NCBI GenBank assembly: GCA_025451425.1
Contig: JANWKK010000179.1
Location: 1-10,647, forward strand
DNA from: Gemmatimonadaceae bacterium
GTDB taxonomy: Bacteria; Gemmatimonadota; Gemmatimonadetes; Gemmatimonadales; Gemmatimonadaceae
Length of the DNA: 10,647 bases
Direction: 5' to 3'
Of this stretch, positions 7,102 to 10,647 are shown in pieces. Position 1 is the first letter of the stretch. Every line of letters starts with the position of its first letter. The translations under genes were made by a program, and so were the position numbers. The notes beneath the pieces were generated by a model, which saw nothing but the letters and a program-made list of their open reading frames with translations, did not search any database and was not told the DNA's origin.

Positions 7102-9285
7102 CTAGAAGCGAAAGATCTTCCTCAGCTTTCCAATCCCCTTCCCGATCGACTGCAAAACGTTGCCGACATCGGCCGGAATGCTCTCGCCATTGTCGACGGT
7201 CTGCGATTGGAATGGCTCCTGGTGCATGTTGCACGGGAGTTGTGGCTCGGAGCCGGGCTTGAAGTATTCGCGCTGACGGCGCGGGCAGAACTCGGTCGCG
7301 AGCATGCCTGATTCCGGATCGATCACGCGCATCACCATGCCGTCGGGCACGAGGAAGTCGGCTCCGGGCCGCTCGCTCCAGCCATTCAAATAGAAGTCAG
7401 CCCATGCCGGCGCGGCGAAGTGACCGCCGGTCGCGCCGTAAGCAATCGGACGCGGTGTGTCGTAGCCGAACCACACGCCGGCGAGCAGCGAAGGCGTATA
7501 TCCGACGAACCAGACGTCATTGCCCTCGTTCGTCGTCCCCGTTTTTCCCGCGACCGGCCCGGTAACGCCGAGGTCGCGGAGCGTGCGCCCAGTGCCGTAA
7601 TCGACGACCGAGCGCAGCATCGACGTGATCTCGTACGCGTCGCGTGGGTCCAGCACGGGTGCTGTCTCGACCTCTGTGCTCCACAGGAGTGTCCCGTCGG
7701 GCGCTTCGATGCGCGTCACGAGACGCGGCCGAACTTTGCGTCCGCCGTTGGCGAACGGCGCGTACGCAGTCACCAACTCGAGCGGCGTGACGTCAACGGC
7801 GCCTAACGCAATCGCTGGCACGGCCGGAATTGAGCTGACGATGCCATTGCGATGCGCGGCGGCGATGACGGCAGGCTCGCCGATCGTTCTGCTCACGCGA
7901 ACGGTGGCGGCATTCGCCGAGAGTGTGAGCGCGCGACGCAGGGTGACCTGGCCGGCGTAATTGTCGTTGTAGTTCGCCGGCCGCCAGATGGTACGTCCGC
8001 TCACGACTTCGACGGGATCGTCGTCTACCATCGAGGCGGGCGATAGCCCAGCCTGAAGAGCGGCCTCGTAGACGAACGGCTTGAACGCCGAACCGGGCTG
8101 TCGTTTGGCAAAGAGCGCGCGATTGAATCCGCCGCGCACGGTTTTGTTCGTGTGGCGACCAGGAACCAGGGCGCGAATGTCGCCGCTCGCGGGATCCATC
8201 GCGACGAGCGCGCCCTGCGCCGGTTCGCCGACGTGTCCGTACGAGTCGATCGTCTCGCGCGTGATTGCGGCCGCTTGCTTCGCGACCGCGCGATCGGCGG
8301 CGCGTTGCAAGGCATAGTCGAGCGTCGTGTGAACGGTGACATCGCCGTCCTTCAGGACATCGGGCAGTACCGAATCGACGATGGCGCGTACGGCGTCGAG
8401 CGCGGTGGGCTCGTCGACGGTCGATGGACGCCACTCAGTCTCGGATATACGCAGTGGCTCGTGCTCGGCCGCGTTCGCCTGCGCATTCGTGATGAAGCGC
8501 TGATCCGCCATCAGGCCGAGCACGAGGTTTCGACGGCCGACGGCGACCTGGGCGTTCCGTCGCGGTGTGTACGTCGACGGCGCTTTCGGCAACGCGGCGA
8601 GCATCGCGCCCTCGGCGAGCGAGAGCTGGCTCACGTGCTTGCCGAAGAGGTCGCGGCTCGCGGCCTCGACGCCGTTCATGCCGTTGCCGAGGTAGATGAC
8701 GTTTAGATAATGGTCAAGTATCTGATTCTTCGTCAGGTCGCGCTCAACCAAGCGAGAGATGCGAAGCTCGACCAGTTTCCGTCTTAGAGATCGCCCGTGG
8801 TAGCGATCGGCGAGGAAGCTATTGTGCACCACCTGCATCGTGATCGTGCTGAACCCTTCGCGCACGCCGAGGGATCCGACGTTTCGGAAAACTGCGCGCA
8901 GGAAGCCGCGCCAATCGAGCCCGTTATGGTCGTAGAAGCGGCGGTCTTCAGTCGCTATGAAAGCCTGCTGGACATAGGGCGGCACCTCGCGCAGGTCGAC
9001 GTTGACGCGCCGGACAATCGCCAAGTGGCCAATCAGCCGGCCGAATTCATCGACGATCTGGCCGCCTTCGCTCGGGTGGAACGCGCGAATCTCCGACGAA
9101 GTTGGACAGCCCTCATAGCCACACGTGTAGAGCCAGCTATCCACGGCGGCCACAGCCGCGATGCTCACCGCAAGCGCCGAAAGACCGATCCAGTGACGCC
9201 GGATCAGTGTACGAGGTGGAAGCTTAGGAGCTTCACGGAGGCGCTGATGCAGCAGCGTGGCAAGCACGCGGGGCGATAGTCTCAC
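7102..9285 (-). CDS. Class A penicillin-binding protein (peptidoglycan glycosyltransferase/transpeptidase)
   Basis: 727 residues from a GTG at 9285. It polymerises lipid II into glycan strands and cross-links the stem peptides, at the periplasmic face of the inner membrane. One membrane anchor lies at about 32-53. The GT51 domain follows: ATEDRRFYDHNGLD (111-124) with catalytic E113, GFSTITMQ (144-151; the family usually has GGSTIT[QM]Q), and YLNVIYLGNGMNGVEAA (193-209). The transpeptidase domain has all three motifs: S399-A-F-K402 with the acylated Ser399, S456-A-N458, and K581-T-G583. The C-terminus ends basic (GKLRKIFRF). Length fits PBP1a/1c-type proteins. No strong Shine-Dalgarno precedes the GTG; a second GTG six codons later is possible. 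It converges with the DUF1501 gene and diverges from the deacetylase gene. The exact subtype cannot be assigned by eye. Confidence 0.95.
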   Translation of the reverse strand: MRLSPRVLATLLHQRLREAPKLPPRTLIRRHWIGLSALAVSIAAVAAVDSWLYTCGYEGCPTSSEIRAFHPSEGGQIVDEFGRLIGHLAIVRRVNVDLREVPPYVQQAFIATEDRRFYDHNGLDWRGFLRAVFRNVGSLGVREGFSTITMQVVHNSFLADRYHGRSLRRKLVELRISRLVERDLTKNQILDHYLNVIYLGNGMNGVEAASRDLFGKHVSQLSLAEGAMLAALPKAPSTYTPRRNAQVAVGRRNLVLGLMADQRFITNAQANAAEHEPLRISETEWRPSTVDEPTALDAVRAIVDSVLPDVLKDGDVTVHTTLDYALQRAADRAVAKQAAAITRETIDSYGHVGEPAQGALVAMDPASGDIRALVPGRHTNKTVRGGFNRALFAKRQPGSAFKPFVYEAALQAGLSPASMVDDDPVEVVSGRTIWRPANYNDNYAGQVTLRRALTLSANAATVRVSRTIGEPAVIAAAHRNGIVSSIPAVPAIALGAVDVTPLELVTAYAPFANGGRKVRPRLVTRIEAPDGTLLWSTEVETAPVLDPRDAYEITSMLRSVVDYGTGRTLRDLGVTGPVAGKTGTTNEGNDVWFVGYTPSLLAGVWFGYDTPRPIAYGATGGHFAAPAWADFYLNGWSERPGADFLVPDGMVMRVIDPESGMLATEFCPRRQREYFKPGSEPQLPCNMHQEPFQSQTVDNGESIPADVGNVLQSIGKGIGKLRKIFRF

Positions 9286-9292
9286 GCGTGAG
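9281..9292. other. 12-bp perfect palindrome over the PBP start codon
   Basis: CTCACGCGTGAG is its own reverse complement and covers the GTG start (9285-9283) of the penicillin-binding protein. It could be a dimeric repressor operator or a translation-masking element. A chance palindrome of this size in GC-rich DNA cannot be ruled out. Confidence 0.35.
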
Positions 9293-9383
9293 GCGCGCTA
9301 CCATCGCGGGTTGTCGGCCATGACATTGCTACGTTCTCGAGCGTCTCCAAGTTCCTTTCATCGACTTCGGGGTTCCGTTTCAT
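9282..9383 (-). CDS. Possible 33-residue ORF translationally coupled to the PBP gene
   Basis: ATG at 9383 opens a 33-codon frame ending in TGA at 9284-9282, which overlaps the PBP start as GTGA. The product is hydrophilic and acidic in its first half (MKRNPEVDERNLETLENVAM) and has no signal peptide or membrane segment. The four-base overlap is the usual geometry of translational coupling and would explain how the PBP GTG initiates without its own clear Shine-Dalgarno. Against it: no good ribosome site precedes this ATG, and only 30 bp would separate it from the divergent deacetylase ATG. The family is not recognised. It may be a leader peptide or a chance frame. Confidence 0.3.
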   Translation of the reverse strand: MKRNPEVDERNLETLENVAMSWPTTRDGSAPHA

Positions 9384-9401
9384 CACGTTGTGAGCCGCAG
9401 G

Positions 9402-9428
9402 ATATCGCACGCTATGACATATCGCACG
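9402..9428. repeat. Direct repeat of ATATCGCACG flanking the deacetylase start
   Basis: ATATCGCACG occurs at 9402-9411 and again at 9419-9428, a 17-bp period, on either side of the ATG at 9414. The period is not a multiple of three, so it does not reflect a protein repeat. It sits in the short divergent region shared with the PBP gene and could be a tandem regulator site. Confidence 0.4.
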
Positions 9429-10478
9429 ATCAACGCTTCGCTGACCATAGCCCTCGCCTTCGCCGCCACCACCGCGTGCGGGGGTGCCGGCAACGACGCT
9501 AGCGCTACGAGCAGGACCGATGCCTCGGCGCAACCGGCGTCCGGTGCACCGGAGCCTGCAACTCAATCCGCGACGTCACCAGGAAGCGTCAAGGAGACGT
9601 CCTCGGCCGGCGACATTTCACATCCTGACGTCTCGCGTTTACCCGCCAACCATCTCGGGCGGATACCGATACTCGAGTACCACGTAATCAAGGGACCCAC
9701 GAACCAGGAGTATACGCGGACGCCCGAGAGCTTCCGAAAGGACCTCGAGGATGTGTACGCGCGCGGCTACCGCCCGATCACAGTTTCACAAATGCTAGAC
9801 AAGGACTTCCGCGACGTTCCCGCGGGAATGTCACCGGTGATCTTCGTCTTCGATGACGCGTCCGCAGAGCAGTTCAGCTACATCGAGAACAACGGTAAGC
9901 TCGACATCGATCCGACGAGCGGCATGGGCATCTGGCTCGACTTTCAGAAGTCGCATCCCGATTGGAAGAACCGCGCAACATTCTGCATGCTGAATGGCGG
10001 TTCGGCCGGACACAACTTCTTCGGCGACGGTCCGAAGTGGCGCGGCCAACATCGCCAGTGGCGCTTCCAGAAGGTGAAATGGCTCGCCGACAACGGCTTC
10101 GAGCTGTGCGCCCACACGCTCTGGCACGCAATGCTGAACAAGTACTCGGATGGTGTCGTTCAAGAGCAAATCGCGCGCAACGTGATGGGGATCGACTCCG
10201 CCGTGGCGGGCTATCGGATACGCACGTTCGCCCTTCCGTACGGCATTTGGCCGAAGAACCGCGAGCTCGCGTGGCATGGGTCGTGGACGGATCCAAAGAC
10301 CGGAAAGGCGCACGCGTACAACTTCGAGGCAGTGCTCGAAGTGGCCGGCGGGCCGACGCGAAGCCCGTACGATCCCGCGTTCAATCCGCACAGCATAACG
10401 AGAATCCAGGCGGTCCGCGACGATATCAAGAAGTACCTCGACCGACTGGATTCGACGAAGACGCGCTTCGTCGAATAA
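9414..10478 (+). CDS. Polysaccharide deacetylase (NodB/CE4-like) lipoprotein
   Basis: 354 residues from the ATG at 9414. The N-terminus is a probable lipoprotein signal (hydrophobic LTIALAFA, Cys22 in TTAC; Thr at -3 is a weak fit to the lipobox), then a Ser/Ala/Pro/Thr linker to about 80. The catalytic domain follows NodB order: IPILEYHVI (84-92), VIFVFDDAS (142-150) with likely base D147 and metal ligand D148, HTLWH (234-238) giving the two metal histidines, and TFALPYG (271-277). The family removes acetyl groups from N-acetylated glycans such as peptidoglycan or exopolysaccharide; which one cannot be told here. TFDDG is altered to VFDDAS, and a long insert (155-190) separates the first two motifs. 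A GTG at 9390 would add 8 residues, but the ATG puts the signal peptide at the terminus. AGGA at 9399-9402 is a modest ribosome site. Confidence 0.87.
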   Translation: MTYRTINASLTIALAFAATTACGGAGNDASATSRTDASAQPASGAPEPATQSATSPGSVKETSSAGDISHPDVSRLPANHLGRIPILEYHVIKGPTNQEYTRTPESFRKDLEDVYARGYRPITVSQMLDKDFRDVPAGMSPVIFVFDDASAEQFSYIENNGKLDIDPTSGMGIWLDFQKSHPDWKNRATFCMLNGGSAGHNFFGDGPKWRGQHRQWRFQKVKWLADNGFELCAHTLWHAMLNKYSDGVVQEQIARNVMGIDSAVAGYRIRTFALPYGIWPKNRELAWHGSWTDPKTGKAHAYNFEAVLEVAGGPTRSPYDPAFNPHSITRIQAVRDDIKKYLDRLDSTKTRFVE

Positions 10479-10593
10479 GGGCGGAAGGCCTAGAGGAGGC
10501 GGATCTAGTGGCGCGTAATCGAAATCTTGATAGCAGGAGTCTCCTTGTGGCCGGACTGGCACACCGAGGTAGCCACAATGACGAAGGGTGGTA

Positions 10594-10626
10594 CGGATGC
10601 AACGGACAAACGCCGGATGCTACGGA
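10594..10626. repeat. Short direct repeat CGGATGCWACGGA
   Basis: CGGATGCAACGGA (10594-10606) and CGGATGCTACGGA (10614-10626) differ at one base and lie 20 bp apart. The second copy runs into a small hairpin, ACGGA-TCGC-TCCGT (10622-10635). They lie in the 169-bp non-coding tail after the deacetylase gene. In that tail I see no convincing gene and no strong terminator, only a weak GCCT/AGGC stem at 10488-10500. Confidence 0.45.
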
Positions 10627-10647
10627 TCGCTCCGTGATCACACACAA

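Noticed and set aside
8152..8706. Plus-strand 184-codon frame opposite the PBP gene.
   Set aside because: Antisense to the glycosyltransferase and transpeptidase regions, whose motifs are intact in the other strand's frame.
10578..10637. Short plus-strand ORF of 19 residues starting at ATG 10578.
   Set aside because: Lies on the direct repeats, no Shine-Dalgarno, no neighbour relation; chance frame.
10426..10647. Minus-strand frame running in from the right edge (TTG start at the window end).
   Set aside because: Overlaps the 3' end of the deacetylase gene antisense, has Arg/Ser-rich low-complexity composition, and no signal or domain.
1..10647. CRISPR array, tRNA/rRNA genes, transposase or integrase genes, toxin-antitoxin pairs.
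   Set aside because: No regularly spaced repeats, no tRNA-like cloverleaf noticed, and no open frame with such domains on either strand.

Overview
The window reads as an ordinary chromosomal segment of a high-GC, Gram-negative (diderm) soil-type bacterium. Three features suggest this: three proteins begin with lipoprotein-type signal peptides, one protein has a twin-arginine signal, and there is a DUF1800/DUF1501 gene pair. The overall flavour (DUF1800-DUF1501 pair, giant AAA-TPR sensor-type protein, CTAG-rich intergenic repeats) is most like Gemmatimonadota. That assignment is inference from gene content, not from a marker gene. No rRNA, tRNA, CRISPR array, insertion sequence or prophage gene was seen.

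Layout, left to right. (1) 1-332, minus: the N-terminal 110 residues of a small lipoprotein whose C-terminus lies beyond the window. (2) 472-3426, minus, and very probably extending to about 3528: a protein of about 1000 residues with a GGDEF-like domain, an AAA_16/STAND-type NTPase module and a long TPR-like helical region. Its Walker A lysine is missing, the GGDEF catalytic and substrate residues are partly lost, and no ATG/GTG/TTG lies where the domain begins. (3) 3541-3759: a spacer between divergently transcribed genes. (4) 3760-5673 and 5710-7029, plus: a two-gene operon encoding a DUF1800 lipoprotein and a Tat-exported DUF1501 protein, separated by 36 bp that hold a perfect hairpin and a good Shine-Dalgarno. 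(5) 7031-7101: a long imperfect inverted repeat filling the whole gap between two convergent genes, probably a two-way terminator. (6) 7102-9285, minus: a class A penicillin-binding protein (peptidoglycan glycosyltransferase plus transpeptidase), possibly preceded by a 33-residue ORF whose stop overlaps the PBP start as GTGA. (7) 9414-10478, plus: a NodB-type polysaccharide deacetylase lipoprotein, divergent from the PBP. (8) 10479-10647: non-coding tail with short direct repeats.

The genes do not form one pathway. The right half has an envelope theme: peptidoglycan synthesis beside a putative envelope-anchored deacetylase. The DUF1800/DUF1501 pair is an exported couple of unknown function. 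The GGDEF-NTPase-TPR protein is the most unusual item: a three-module signalling-type architecture in which both nucleotide-handling modules look altered, with an apparently non-canonical translation start. I see no clear multi-gene defence, mobile or biosynthetic system.
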